The notes: a model not told the origin generated them from the sequence alone. Shown: positions 33,036-45,996, numbered from the stretch's first letter. The stretch is DNA of 64,000 nucleotides from Suillus spraguei (GCA_016800925.1 JABCPU010000037.1:1-64000), one strand, 5' to 3'. Numbers and translations are program-made.

Positions 33036-35969
33036 AAAGAGGGGTAATGTTACAGTTGTACGTGCCCCTATTCATTTTTCCTTCTATTCTTGTATATCAT
33101 GTGATATGGAGCCTATTGCTCAGACACTTCCACTTCCATCAGACATCACATGACTGCATGATTCAACCTCTACATCACTGATATGTCATATCATGTGATG
33201 TCCTGACTCCCCATGACTCCATACTCAGACCTGGCCAGTGAAATGAAGAAACTAGTGCTGGCCTAAGTATAAGCACAACGATGATCCTACTGAAGGTGCG
33301 AGTGAGATGTTCAACCCAAGAGGACTGCAATAGAAGCAATTCCTTCTAAGTTAGTGCAAAGGAAACAAGGGAGTACTAATAAGGCAATGAGGATTCCGAC
33401 TTCCGAGGTTAGTGGCGGTAACAGTATATCAGCAGTACTAGTGTGATGTCAGCGGTACATGCGCAGTAAGGATAGCTGCAATGGTTAGCTAGCGAGAGCA
33501 AGAACAAAGTTACTTGAGCAAGATGAATATGTTATTATTACTGGCAGTGTGGTAGTGGTAGTGGCAACTCCATACGAGCAAGAACATTGGTGAGAGAGGT
33601 AGCAACCCAGCGAGATCACTGGCCACGGTCCAGTCATGAGTAACAAAGTCAAAAGTCGCACGGTACTTCGAGCAGTAAAATTACCAGCGGTTAAATCAAT
33701 GAGCGAAGTTCGAATGGAGAAAAGTTCAAAAGCAAATGGATTATGACTAGCGAGCATTTCTGATACAAAGTCCAAGTGAAGGGATGTAACAGGAAGTAAA
33801 AGTAATGGTATGTATGTTCAGTCCTTTTTAACATATGCAAGCGCATACGAGATAATTATGCAAGTCCGGTAGCAAGAAGGAAAATAAACAGGGTATTTAG
33901 TAAAGAGGCACACAGCATGCAGCGGTCCCTTGAGATGTAAGGTAAATCCTGCCGTAGGTTTAGTAATGGCGGAAGTGAAGTAACTATGCACCAATGGATT
34001 CTAGACAGAATTGGATGGGACATGAGGGCATCGGCGCGAGGATCCGGTAAAGGTTCACGGAAGAAGAATGGTTCCGCCTTAGCGGAGCGAACAGGCTATT
34101 TCCTCACTATAAGGAAATTCTTTGGTTGCCACTGCAGACGCTAACAAGACACTTGTCGAAAATGGGGTTTTGATGGTCAGCGTGACTTTTCTCGCTACAC
34201 CAGTTTAGCATACGTGCATGCTAAACACATGCTCTTATCTCTGACTCATGTGTTTCAACATGCTTGTATGATACATGCCTTCCTGATTAGGATACACAGT
34301 TACATTCCCACGGTTACCTGGTCTGTGCACATGTCATATACCATACTTCACACCCCATCTCCACTATGACCTCCTGACCTAATTTCCACATCTCCATACC
34401 TCCGTATCTCTGCAGCTAGCCTGCTAACCCTACGCACATCCTAGTCCACCCTGAGCACAGTTTCACCCACCACTATGTCCAGACTTTCCCCCCTCTGATA
34501 TCCGGGACATCCCCACCACATCCGATCCTCATCCACGTCCTGTCCGGATCCTGGATCCCCGGATCTCCCTGCGTTCATCTCCGGACATATTCCTGCGCCA
34601 CGCACATTACCCCATTTAGGGTATGTCCTTGTCTCTGGCTCTCGGTTACCTCTGTCTCTGTCTTGATAATCTATTCCGTACATATCTCATCTCCGAGCTC
34701 ATTTAGTTATGTTCTGTTGTACTTAGCAATATGATTCTGCATGGTTCATACATAGCATTGGACTATGCTTACTGATCTTCCGTTATGCTACCTACAGTAT
34801 ATAAACTTGGACTTGTACCCTAGCAGACCTCAGTCTGAATATTAATGTTTCTCCATTAATGTTTTCCTATTGATTGTTCCCTTCTGCTTTCTGCTTACTT
34901 CTCATGTCAATATGACTCTGTTCTGTTCTCGCACTTGGGCTCCAGCCCTTGTAAGCCTCCGGTTCAGGCCTATGGGAGTATTCCCTAGGCTGGACATTTA
35001 ACCCTTTGTTATATTATGCTTTCCAGACTTCGTCCAACTCCTGTCTCTGACCCTGTTCTCCTCTGGCTCTACCTATGGTAGTCTTCCTCTGTCTGTTTCT
35101 ACTCCGGACTTCATCTGTAGTAGTCTATACTCTCATTATGTAATCTCCAGACCTACGCCTCTACAGTAGGGCAATACTTCCCCCTTGATCCATGGAGCTC
35201 TGGTCCTCTGGTCCTTATTCTCTGGTCATATCCTACCCTATCCTTTACCTCCTGTGGATCATCTTTCCCTCTGGAGCTTCGCCCCTATCCTGCCCTGGAC
35301 TTTGTCCAGCAGTCCGTCCTCTGCTCCATTCTACTTGGGACTTGTCCCAGTAGTTTTACCTTTAATCCCTGTCCTCCAGAAATAGTTCCGGCATGTTTCT
35401 TATGCTCCTCCAGTAGTCTGTCGGCGCTCTTCTGAGCTGCCTAGCCCTAGAGTTCATCCAGAGTTCCCCTCCAGACTTCACCAGAACTCCCCCTCGGACT
35501 TCATACCAAATTAGGGGCACATACTCATATAAGGGGCACAGCGCACGAGCTGAGGCCAAGCCCCCTTGAATTAGTTCTGACCCTCCAGTACACCCCCATG
35601 CCAAGCTGGAACTTCTTAGCAGCCTCCGGTTTGGCATGGCCGTAACAGCATGTATATGTACCTATATAAGCACAGTGTACTTGTAGTAGATTCCTCACTT
35701 CAATCTTACTGGGTTTTACCTGGATTCCTCTTTGCTAAGGACCCCCAATCCTTAGTCATCTTGAATCATCTCTAAGTCTAAGCACTCCTTAGTCTTAGTC
35801 TCTATTCTCGTAAAACCTCTTAGACTTGTCTTTGAGGCTGAACCCTTGATCATACTCAGAACTAGTTCCATGTACTTTCACCTTGCTCTCTTTTGAGCAT
35901 TGTAGAACTTCCCAGCAGACCATCTGTGTCTTTTCACTGTCACTGGTGACGCCATCCCAGTTCGTAACA
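33036..35969 (+). mobile_element. Gypsy polypurine tract and 3' LTR, interrupted by solo LTR 2
   Basis: AAAAGAGGGGTAA (33036-33047) is followed by TGTTACAGTTG (33048). The matching end TTCGTAACA lies at 35961-35969, so the terminal TGTTAC...GTAACA pairs. Solo LTR 2 (34332-35647) sits inside. Without it the LTR would be about 1.6 kb. A TATA-like CTATATAAGC near 35665 belongs to this LTR. The matching 5' LTR was not identified. Confidence 0.65.
34332..35647 (+). mobile_element. Solo LTR 2 of the TGTCATATACC family
   Basis: Starts TGTCATATACCATACTTC and ends GGCCGTAACA, homologous over its length to solo LTR 1, including the block GGGGCACAGCGCACGAGCTG and the TATA region near 34800. Flanks are GCACA (34327-34331) and GCATG (35648-35652). 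They differ at two positions but both derive from GCACG by one CpG transition each. Confidence 0.85.
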
Positions 35970-35970
35970 G

Positions 35971-36200
35971 AGGAGCAGGCATATAAATGAACAAAAAAGC
36001 GGTCTATTATATTATATTATACATTTATATACCAAACTACTACTTAGATACAAGAGAGGATCTATTGTGGTGTAGTGGTGAAGCTGCAGTGAGGTGAGGA
36101 GGGTGTGGGAATAATTAATATTGTGGAGATTTCCAAAATGAGTGATAAGTTTTGTGTAGTGGGGAAATTCCCACGGTAGGTGGCTAAAAATGTGGGGTGT
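35971..36200 (+). repeat. Dispersed 230-base repeat, copy 2
   Basis: Second copy of the repeat at 21890-22118. It begins one base after the Gypsy right LTR end, so the Gypsy element apparently inserted at or next to its edge. Confidence 0.8.
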
Positions 36201-36474
36201 GGGAATAGGAAGGCTGAGAAATCTATTTTTAAATCCAAGGAGGGTCCGAAATTCTGGTCCCCCTTGTATTGATACAGAGAAGCCTGTATGCATACAACTG
36301 TAGGGAATGCTGATCCTCACTGAGTATACATACATGGCTTTCTACGATCCCTGACATTGTACTAATAAATATGACAGTATGGCCTGGAAGGCAAGTCCCA
36401 CTTGTGCTCACCTAAACCTTGGATTATACGTGGACTGACACGCACAGCTTCTTTGTGCTCGTGGAGGTGGTTTC

Positions 36475-37010
36475 ATGCTTTATGTGGACTGGAAACCCTA
36501 CCTTACACCACGCCCCGATCACATCCTCAAACATGCGAAGGTGTATCGATGCCCGTACCCTAACGGCATAACAAATCCACGACAAGAACAAAGGCAATGT
36601 CATATCGAAAGGACGGGTCATCCTTCAGATGGCCTGGTTTGTCATGCAGCTCGTCACCCGCGCCATTTATCAACTCGAAACCACCCAGTTCGAAACAGGA
36701 ACTCTTGCTTTAGCGGTTTTGAATTTCCTCACCTATTATACCTCTGCTGATTATGTCCGCCTTAGTATTCATACAGGAGACGATCTTGCTCCGCTTGGGA
36801 TCTTGAGTCCAGTCTTGGGTCCAATTGTAGAACTGATAGGCTCGTCTAAGATTTCCACATCTCGAAAGTTTCGAGTTCCACCGTTTGATGGCAGCATTGA
36901 TCTCGAATACCCAGACACCATACTTCTTGAGCTTGCTGCATTACTTATGGCAACCATATTTGGCGCCATCCATTGTATGGCTTGGTTTTTTGCTGCTACT
37001 CTGAGCCAAC
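36475..37010 (+). pseudogene. Membrane-protein family pseudogene, copy 2
   Basis: Same family as 16441-17190: MLYVDWKPYLTPRPDHIL, then (after a TAA) QIHDKNKGN, MAWFVMQLVTRAIYQLETTQ and ALAVLNFLTYY. The segment encoding WWNKPLNVKCPH and the following exon end is deleted; the frame jumps straight into former intron sequence (TSADYVRLSIHTGDD). The end (IFGAIHCMAWFFA) fuses into duplication module B at about 37010. Non-functional. Confidence 0.7.
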
Positions 37011-37394
37011 ACTCGGCCCAGTCTAACATATTAAATCATATCAGTGACTCTCAAGTCAGACGAAGTCGGGATGCACTTGGTCATACGTATTATCGGAACC
37101 GGCTATGCCAGGAAACAAAGCTCTGAATTATGGAAACGCACTTCCCTTTTTCAAATCTCAGGAGCTAGGAAGCTCGTTCACTCTTCTGATCTCCAGCATA
37201 CATATGGTACCAAGACTTGGGATCAAAGTTACGACCCGAGGCAATCGCTCAACTACCATTGCCGGGTGTGCAGATAAAAACAACCTAGTACCGGGCCAGA
37301 ATTCCGTCATGTTCCACAGACTGTAAGCCTATCAGTACTTGTACGAATAAACTACTCATCATAAAGGGTATCAATGAAAACACACCCCAACTCC

Positions 37395-38051
37395 TCAATC
37401 TCCTATTGTCCTGCGCTTTTCTTTGTCCCTCCTGAGTTGCTCCACGTAAACGAACGTCATGATGACGGTATCCATCATATGAGCCATTTCAGGCGACACT
37501 TCTAGCATGGCTTTACGTTTCTTTCCTATAATTCCGAGAGTCGCTCTATGGAAGCGGGCGACCTCCATTCGAGACCCATCGTTCCGTGAGAGCTTAAATC
37601 CGGTTCGTCATGTCAGAAATAGCTTCAAAGAAGTACCAGCGCACTCACAATCACCACGTTGAACGTGAGGTCCCAGCGATAGGGACGTCCATCTGGTCCC
37701 GTGAAGACACGCTTCCTGCGAGAATTTCATTATGACGACCCGGATTTCCTAGGACGCTATGTCAACCCACCCACTCAATAGACCTTTCCTCGGAATGAAC
37801 TGGTTCGTCTCTATCTCAGTTCCACCAGTACGAAACTTTGAGGAACCAAATTGGTGCCACTCGATCTCTCCCAATACCTCGAACTGGTCGCGCATATGAT
37901 ACGAGTCGACATTTGATTTGATTCTGTGAATAGTCGTAATGTCGGCGCCAAATAATTTGAACGGAGTGTCTGTCTTGTAAAGAACTTGACCTTGTTCATT
38001 GGTGATGACGGTATTGCGAACGCGTTCAGAGGAGAGAGTGAGCCGAATCAT
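37395..38051 (-). CDS. DUF6593 family protein, copy 4
   Basis: Exons 38051-37771, 37715-37649 and 37592-37395 (minus) give 181 residues. The first donor is GTGGGT. Landmarks: MIRLTLSSERVRNT, LGEIEWHQF, KRVFTGPDGRPYRWDL, MEVARFHRATLG, MTFVYVEQLRRDKE. No stop or frameshift. Function unknown; the family pattern and the conserved 281/67 exon sizes support the model. Confidence 0.84.
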
Positions 38052-38285
38052 TGGGGTATAGCTACTGCGCACGCTGAGTGCTTCACGCGCTGCATTCCAA
38101 GGACCTAGAATAAAAGGGTGCCATAAGCAGTGCTAGTGAGAGCTTGAGCACTGGTATTCTCAAGATACCAGTGCTCAAGCTCTGTCAAGACTCAACACAG
38201 CCCCGGCAGCCGAGGATTTGTCGTCGCTTGTCTATTCTTGGTTAACATCAGTGGTTGGCTTCCCATAATGTTTTACAGAAAAAAT

Positions 38286-38372
38286 CGTGTCTGTCTTGCA
38301 AAGAACTTGACCTTGCTCGTTGGTGGTGACGGTATTGTGAACGTATTCAGTGAAGAGAGTGAGCCAAATCAT
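38286..38372 (-). pseudogene. DUF6593 exon 1 fragment
   Basis: The first 28 or so codons of a DUF6593 gene (MIWLTLFTEYVHNT, NEQGQVLCKTDT) are followed by unrelated sequence. It is a truncated copy within the duplication cluster. Confidence 0.75.
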
Positions 38373-38774
38373 TATGGGCGTAGGCTACGGCGCCGCTGCG
38401 TACTGGGTTGAGTGCTTCACGCGCTGCATTTGAAGGACCTAGGATGCTATAAGCACTGGTATACAAAATTCCTGTCAACACAGCCCCGGGGGTATTCTTG
38501 TCTCTCTATTCATATAATCACATTAATTACATAAGTCATCATAGCCGCTGGGTCGAATCCTGATCTATTTTGATGACTCGAGTTCAAATATCAAATTCCG
38601 TTGGGTGCCTTACTGCCCCTTTATTGTGTCATATCGTCCAGAATCGGCATTCGATTCGGGGCACCACGTATCTGACTCAGCGTTTGTCAATAATCGTGGG
38701 GTGTTTATGCTTTTGGTGTTTCATGACTCCTTACAGGAATTATGATGATATGCCAAGCGGAAATGGGTAAATGA

Positions 38775-39250
38775 GTACTTGCCGGGATATACTAGCCTGC
38801 TGGAATGTCCTGGCCAGTGGCCAGTACCCCACGTCTGGCCTTTACTTCCTACACTCGTTTTTCTCTATTCCACGACTTCGGGTTCGTCATACTTCGCACT
38901 TCCATACCTATAGTTTTTCTTCATACTGACACAACACTCCTTTTTATCCGAATGTTTTTATAATATGCTGTGTCGATGTATAATGTTTCTGTTTGACTCG
39001 AAGAGTCATTCGACATCGAATTCGTGAGCACCCCGCGGCTCCACCTACTTGCGTCCTCGGATCACTCTGAGTCAATACTCGGTCTAGCCCAACATATCAG
39101 ATTATATCAGCGACTCTCGAGCCAGCTGGAATGCACTTGGTCGTGCGTATGATCGGAACTGGCTATTCTAGCACCCTAATACTGGGTCGGAATTTTGTTA
39201 TGTTCCCGCAAACTGTAAACCTATCAATACTTGAAAGAAAAGCTACTTAT
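38775..39250. repeat. Segmental-duplication module B, internally deleted copy
   Basis: Starts like the copies at 7490 and 9985 (TACTAGCCTGC, then the Pro/Ser-rich stretch) but the part after the ACTGGCTATTCTAG phrase is deleted, joining directly to the 3' end of the module. Confidence 0.7.
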
Positions 39251-39298
39251 CATAAACGGTATAGATGAAAACACAGCACCCAAGCTCATCAACCTCCG

Positions 39299-39944
39299 TT
39301 CGGACTATCTTCTTGGTCCCTCCTGAGTTTCTCGACGTAAATAAACGTCATGATGACGGTGTCCATCATATGAGCCACTTCAGGTGATACTTCCAGCATG
39401 GCTTTACGTGACTTTCCTATAATTCCGAGGGTCGCTCTATGAAAGCGGGCGACCTGCATTCGAGAGCTATCGTCCCGCGAGAGCTAAAATCCGGTTCGTC
39501 ATGTCAGAAACAGGACCAATGAAGTAGCAGTGTACTCACAACTACCACTGAGGTTTCGAGGTCCAGCGATAAGGCCGTCCATCTGGTCCTGTGAAGACAC
39601 GTTTCCTGCCAGGATTTCATTATAACGACCCGGATTTCCTAGAAGGACGCTGTGTCAACTCACCGACCCAATAGGCCTTTCTCCGGAATGAACTTTTTCG
39701 TCTCTACTTCAGTTCCACCAGTACGAATCTTTGAGGAAGTAAATGTGTGCCACTCGATCTCTCCCAATACCTCGAACTGATCCTGCATATGATAATGGTC
39801 GCCATTTGGCTTGATTTTCTGAATGGTCGTAGTTTGGGCGCCAAGTAATCTGAACGGAGTGTTTGTCTTGTAAAGAACTTGACCTTGCTCGTTGATGATG
39901 ACGGTATCGCAAACGTGTTCAAAGGAGAGAGTGAGCCAAATCAT
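39299..39944 (-). pseudogene. DUF6593 family protein, copy 5, one-base deletion
   Basis: Exons would be 39944-39664, 39605-39540 and 39483-39299 (minus). The middle exon is 66 bases instead of the invariant 67: the codons for RWDL have lost one G (near 39563, CC where all other copies have CCC on the plus strand). The shift leads to a stop within about eight codons. All other landmarks (MIWLTLSFEHVCDT, LGEIEWH, MQVARFHRATLG, MTFIYVEKLRRD) are intact, so the loss is recent or an assembly error. Confidence 0.8.
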
Positions 39945-40124
39945 TGTGGGTATAGGCTTACTGCGCACTAGGTTGAGTGCTTTATACGCTGCATTCCAAG
40001 GATCTAGGATTAAAAGGATACCATAGGCCGCAGTGCTAGTGAGCACTGGTATACAAAATTCCTGTCAAATAGTGTCAGCCTGGGCCGGCAACCGGAACTT
40101 GTCGTCGCTAAGTTGGTCATCAGT

Positions 40125-40395
40125 CTCTCTCCTTCCCTTTTTCAAGTCTCAGGGGCTCCAAAATCAAAATCGCTTCTGCTCCCCAGTACGCACTATACAA
40201 ACACTTGGGATCAAAGTTGTTACTAAAGGTAACTGCTCAAACTTATCATCGCTGACCAGAAGATTGATTGACCCTCCAGGCGGCGCCAGAGTGCGTGGAT
40301 AAAAACAAACTTATCACCCAGACTTGGCCAGAATTTTCGCGATCCTCTCGCAGACCGTAAGTATCGGTACTTGTAAGAGAAGGCTACTTAACATG
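40125..40395. repeat. Segmental-duplication module B, 3' part only
   Basis: Matches the last third of module B (CTTCCCTTTTTCAAGTCTCAG onward, then the GACTTGGCCAGAATTT phrase). Confidence 0.65.
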
Positions 40396-40404
40396 AAGGT
40401 ATTA

Positions 40405-40492
40405 ATTAAAACACAGTTCCGAAGCTCCCTGACTCCTGGCTCTTCTCGAGGCCTCTTCTATGTCCTTCCTGATTTTCTTGACGTAGACACCT
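40405..40492 (-). pseudogene. DUF6593 last-exon fragment
   Basis: Encodes YVKKIRKDIEEASRRARSQGAS on the minus strand, close to the tail of copy 6 (YVEKLRNDIEEASSRVGSQGAW). Upstream coding sequence is replaced by an unrelated GC-richer block at 40493-40870. Confidence 0.65.
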
Positions 40493-40921
40493 CAATGTCG
40501 CCTCCCCTCCCCGCCTCCCACGCACCACCTCACCCACTCGTCCACACGGAATCATTTCCATCTTCACTGGATTCAGTCAACGAATCAGAAGGACCCTTTC
40601 GCCAACATTAGGATCCCTCCCTTACCACATTCACTGCATTCAGACCGATTCCTGTACTAGTCCATCTGGGCCGGGTATGCGTCCAGTAATTCTTAACGAT
40701 AGTCATATACATATCGGACAAGTGGAGTCTGAAGTGGTCTCACCTTCAGTGAATCGCGCGTCTGAAACGGCCGGCAGGAACGGCGGACCGACTGGGTACG
40801 CCCTAGGTCGGGCATTCGCGGATTCAGAGGCGCAACCAGGGCACCAGGGGCCCCTAGACTAGATTGTATTGTCCTCCATAGAGTAAGTACTCTCTCAATA
40901 GGACACTAATCGGAATTAAAA

Positions 40922-41627
40922 TTAAAATAAATAAAAAATGAAACACAGTGCCCAAGCACCTTGACTCCCGACTCTGCTCGAGGCCTCTTCTATGTCATTC
41001 CTGAGTTTCTCGACGTATATGAACGTTATGATAATGGTATCCATCGTATGAGCCACTTCAGGCGATACTTCCAGCCACGTAGCTTTACGTTTTCTTCCCT
41101 TGGTTCCGAGAGTCGCTCTATGCAAGCGGGCAACCTCCATTCGAGACGCATCGTCCCGTGAGAGCTAAAATCCGGCTCATCACGTCGGAAACAGCGTCAT
41201 TGAAGTAGCAGCGTACTCACAACCACTACTTTGGACTTGAGGTCCCAGCGATAGGACCATTTATCTGGTCCTATGAAGACATGCTTCCTGTTAGAATTTC
41301 ATTATGACGGCCCGGATTTCCTAGGATGCTATATACTCACCGACCCAATAGGCCTCTCTTCTGAATGAAATCGTCCGTCTCTACTTCAGTTCCACCAGAA
41401 CGAAACTTTGAGGAGGCAGATCTGTGCCACTCGATCTCCCCCAAGACGTAGAACTGGTCGCGCATATGATACAGGTCGTCTGAGTCATTTGGCTTGATTT
41501 TCTGGATGGTCGTAGTGCGGACGCCAACTAGTCTAAATGGCGTGTTTATCTTGTAGATAATTTGTCCTTGCTCGTTGGTAATGATGGTATTGCGAACGTG
41601 TTCAGTGGAGAGAGGGAGCGAAATCAT
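40922..41627 (-). CDS. DUF6593 family protein, copy 6
   Basis: Exons 41627-41341, 41287-41221 and 41164-40922 (minus) give 198 residues. Exon 1 is 287 bases: two codons longer than the others because of an insertion after NDSDD. Landmarks: MISLPLSTEHVRNT, LGEIEWH, KHVFIGPDKWSYRWDL, MEVARLHRATLG, ITFIYVEKLRND. The most diverged member, with a hydrophobic last dozen residues (ALCFIFYLF). No internal stop. Confidence 0.82.
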
Positions 41628-42801
41628 TGTTGGTATCTACGACGCACTGTTGAGTGCTCCACGCGCTGCATCCCCGGACTTAGGCTAAAAGGGTGCTATA
41701 AGCAGCGCTAGTGAACGCTTGAGCACCGGTGTACCTGCAAGATTGCTGTCATCCCTAATATTAGAACTTCAATTCTCGGTCTCAGTTCACGGCCCACGGG
41801 CTCAGCCCAGCTGTCACTAATTAATGCTCCGCCGCAGACACCCATCCGTCAATAAGTAACTACAAATAACGCACACCTGGAGTTAGTTCTAACTTCTGGT
41901 CATCGAAAGTCGTCGTTTGGTGTAGGAGAAACCATCGCTAGTGGCCCAGGTGTATTGCTTTGTTTGAATGGCGGAATGTGAGCTGATGTATATGCTCCGG
42001 CTTTCTGCTGTGGATTGGTTCCGGTTGACGTAATAGCTGGATTATCTGCCAATAGATATAGAAAGGGATGCTGCCATGAGCAATGCATCGGAATCAGATA
42101 GATAATCATCATCATTTCATGAGGCTGCGTCGGCGCGTGTTGCGGACCTTCTAAAAATGTCGATATTTGACAGGTGAACGTATGAACGTTTGAGCTCCTA
42201 GTAACTCAGCCGTTGCTTGTCTGTTCTTGAACAGAGATTTATTGATGTACTTTCGCATTTATGTAACTCGTCATGGCCGCCATGGATATTCTTGATCGGT
42301 TTCAACTTTACCTTCTTTCGCACCTGTAGTTTTGCTCGTATCTGATTAGAAACTCTCCAACGATCGCTCGAACAATCTTGGCGACTTACAGTACTTGCAG
42401 TCGTGTTGTAATGTCTCTCTCATTGTCATGACGCCGTGTGGTGAGTCCGTCTCAGGAATAACCTCAACGGCCATACGTTGGCACTACAGTAACTTGCTGT
42501 AGTCCCAGCGTATAGTCGTTGAAGTCGACGACATTTTGTCATACAACGGAAAGACAACTTTGGCATCTACAGACAGACCACAGGGTTAGTTAGTTAATGA
42601 AGATCGCATCTTAGCAGCGAACCATGCAACCCAAGCTGTGGTCGCCCATGAATGTAGTAAGAGAGACGGCGAATGTAGTTTACTCTTACTGCTGTGCTGT
42701 AAAGAGATGGAGCAGTGCGAGCGAGTGCCGAGCGGAGGGTGACATTATGTAAGCTACTCTTATGTCCCAGCTGCAAACATAAAATCCCATATTATACTGC
42801 T
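41628..42801. other. Intergenic with DUF6593 flank module
   Basis: Carries the shared DUF6593 5' flank (to about 41730) and a diverged copy of the flank module (about 42270-42375). No gene supported. The last 100 bases are the 5' flank of the FCF2-like gene. Confidence 0.45.
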
Positions 42802-43893
42802 ATGTCGATGCCGCCTGCAGCAGCTCTGGGAAACACAATAGCAGCAAAAGATAAAGGGAAACAAAAAGCTGCCCAGGATGACTTCATCTCTTTCGACGAC
42901 CTGGCGTCAGAAAGCCCTTCTTCGTCGGGCTCTAGCTCAGATTCGTCCTCCGGTGATAGCGACTCGGATTCGGACTCGGACGATGAAGAAATCACTCAAG
43001 AGTATTTGCAGTCTCTTTTGGACAAGGCAAAAAAAAAAGCTCGAGAGCTAGTCAATATGAAAAAAGCACTACAAGGAAATGCGTTTGGTGCTGGGGAAGA
43101 TATTATCAAACTGGATGGTGACCAATCGGAGGGGTACGACATGTTATGAAAGATATGCTTCATTGGTTTGCTGAGTCTCCTACAGGCCATTGCCACCATT
43201 AGATCCCGGGGAACTTCCGCCTGCATATTTTGAATTTGTAAAAGATCGACGTGACGCCCCTGCGACTATACGAGACCCAGACATACAGCGCGCAGAAGCA
43301 GCCACCTCTGGAACTGTTACCCCTGCACCCCCTCCAAAACCGACGCTTGCCGGCAAACTATCAACCAAAAAACAGCGAAAAGCTGTGAGTCTGCCTACGA
43401 TCCTATCAGCTGAAAAACTCATGGACGTGTATTCTTTCAGATGCGAAACCAGACTGCTGGTCCAAGTTGGTTTGACCTTCCAGCACCCGCCGAAGCTGAT
43501 CTGCCTCGGTTACACCGCGAAGTTGAAGCTCTTCGCCTGCGCAATCAACTCGATCCCAAGCGCTTCTACCGCAAAGACGCCGGTGACGGGAAGGGTATCA
43601 AAGGGCTCCCGAAACATTTTGCTGTAGGTTTCCAACATACGCTATCGTATCGCGGAGGCTTATTTTTTATTTAGATCGGCACAATTGTGACTACGAACAC
43701 GCCATTTGGCACAGCGAGTACGGACAATCTTCCTCGTGCTCATCGCAAGAGAACTTTGGTCGACGAGTTAGTCGACGATGCAGAAGCACGACGATATGCG
43801 AAGAGGAAGTTTGAGGACCTGCAGGCCGTGAGGGGCGCAAGAGGAAAGAATACCTTACACCAAAAGAACGCATCGCGCAGGCCCAAGTGGTGA
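42802..43893 (+). CDS. FCF2: FCF2-like pre-rRNA processing protein
   Basis: Fcf2 is a nucleolar protein of the small-subunit processome needed for 18S rRNA maturation. Exons 42802-43133, 43186-43384, 43441-43623 and 43675-43893 give 310 residues with consistent phases. The N-terminal part is acidic and Ser-rich (a run of S and D near residues 35-62), then has KKKARELVNMKKAL. The Fcf2 domain begins in exon 3: TAGPSWFDLPAPAEADLPRL, RLRNQLDPKRFYRKD and LPKHFAIGTIV, then NTPFG across the last intron. Housekeeping gene, apparently intact. An upstream GTG frame was not used because ATG 42802 gives the usual N-terminus. Confidence 0.92.
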
Positions 43894-45996
43894 TGGCACT
43901 CTCACTCGGGCCAGGCTAGTCGTTCGGCAGAGCCTTGTCCAATATATTATCCAAACGAGGTTCTTGTGTTACACGCCCAATGTTGCACTTACTTATTGTG
44001 GGTAATGTCACGGTGACAGAACGAGCACGGCTATCCTGCTTTCCATACGCCGGATCTTCTTGATCGGTTTAAACTTTATCTTCACCTCTAGTTTTGCTCG
44101 CTCGAGAACTCTCCAACAATCGCACGCGTCTTTCATGTCCTCTTGCGTTTCACGCAAGTTCTTTTGGTTTTTTCATGGTCGTAGCTATGCGAGATCAACT
44201 TGAGTATCAATATCATGTTGAGAATATTCTGCATCTGCATATCACTGCCCCTTCATTGAGTCGCATCATCCAGAATTTTCCTTTCATGATTCATGAGCAC
44301 TCGACTCGCGTCAGTGTTGGCCGATATAGTATCTTCATTACATGTTCTATCATTCTTGCTTCTTGGAACTATACAGTGATTCACCCTCGCCACTCAAGCC
44401 ACAGTTATGTAACCATTCAGTATCACATTAGTAGCATCTTCTCGCTCGTATGCTTTCCCTCAGCGTTAGTTCCCACTCGCTGAGGTATGTTATCTTGCAC
44501 CCCGTACCTAGACTCCGTATTGATATAGACTAGACACTCGTTGTTTTAGTCTATCAGTCAGTACGGGCACCTTCGAGATGCATCTCAAGTTCATGTAACG
44601 TGTGTCAATAATCTGGCTGTGCTCTTTCTTTTGTATAAAGGCTCGAACGCAACAAGATTATTGGAACAGGAAAGTTGCTAATGAAGTTATGCCGGGACTC
44701 GCGCGATCGCTGTTCCGTTTTGTAAATTTGTGATCTGTACCACTCGTGCTCTAGTTAGTGTAGATTTTCTCAACGCAAGGGATCGGGATGTCGAGCGACG
44801 TCAAGCGTCGAGATAAGGATTTTGATGCGGGCACCTGTCCCTCCGTGTTAACCTTCGATGACAAGGTCGGCATTCTAGGCCCTAAGTCATCTTTCTTGTT
44901 GAAACATGATCTAGCTCACACGCTATTTGGACTGGACTAGTCAAAAACACGCTTATATATAAATCGATCGACTCAGGGAGCTGGACACGTTCGATAGGAG
45001 CAAGTGTTTCGTAGTGGTCAAGCTTTCAAGTCCCGACTTCCGATTCTGAAGTCACGAAGATTTCCAGAACGTAGTTACATCTTGTCTGTTCCGTATCCTC
45101 AAAGTATTTATATATTCTTATTCACTACACGTATAGCGGTGTCGCTATAGTGTACATTCATGGTTAAGGAGGATTTTTCGGTATGCGCGAGTTTCAGTAA
45201 TTTGAAAGGTACCATAACAGATCTGATACATGCCAAGCAACCAGCAAAGTTAAGCGCCGTGCTTAACGATGTATGTCACCCCAAGCGGACTCGATAGGAA
45301 ATGAAGTTATCTCGCACTCCATGCAAAAGCGCTTTCCTTGACGTGGGAGGTTTTCATTTCTAAATAAATACCTTGCAACTTGTTAGCGCATATGTCGCAT
45401 CACAAAGGTGCATGCATACACATTTTTCCTTTGTCAGATCGCTGATAGTCCACCTGTTGGCGGCTGGAGGAGCATCTACGGCAGTTGCATCTGGGTTGTC
45501 AACAGATGGCTCGTTGATGATGGTGAATTCTTGGCTGCTCTTCAAGTTCGCGTTTGTGTATTCGAGGCGGTCCCAAACGCTGTGATTGTATGCGAATGAG
45601 ATGGTAGGCGGGTAGCTCATGACCTATAGGAGAAGGTTTGTTTTTTGTGTATTGTTCCCTGTGCTAATAATGAACATGAGTACTATGCAATAGGGCGTGG
45701 TACGATGCTTAAAACCAAGAGTTCGCAGATATCGCTATCGATCACGATCACAGATGAGCAACAGGCAGACGAGTACATACGCTTGTCTATTTCTGCTGTA
45801 TTATAGGCTTTCCACCCTGCAGACTCGCCTGGTGGTGTCAATTCTCTGATTGTATGTCTATGATGGAGTGGGTGGTGAAATCGAATAGAGGGATAGACAT
45901 CGTGAACTAATAGCTAGATGAAGAAAGGAAAGCTGGCCTTGGATTGGTGGCAGATTACATAAGTACAGGTTTCAAGCCTCATGTACTGGGCGTCTA
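43894..45996. other. Intergenic, two kb without a supported gene
   Basis: 44060-44280 is a diverged copy of the flank module found near the DUF6593 genes. A minus-strand frame at 45620-45360 (MSYPPTISFAYNHSVWD start, 86 codons) could be the first exon of a small gene, but no domain or continuation is recognisable. Confidence 0.4.

Noticed and set aside
45360..45620. Small minus-strand gene starting MSYPPTISFAYNHS
   Set aside because: No continuation, domain or clear splice pattern, so it is kept only as a note in the intergenic entry.
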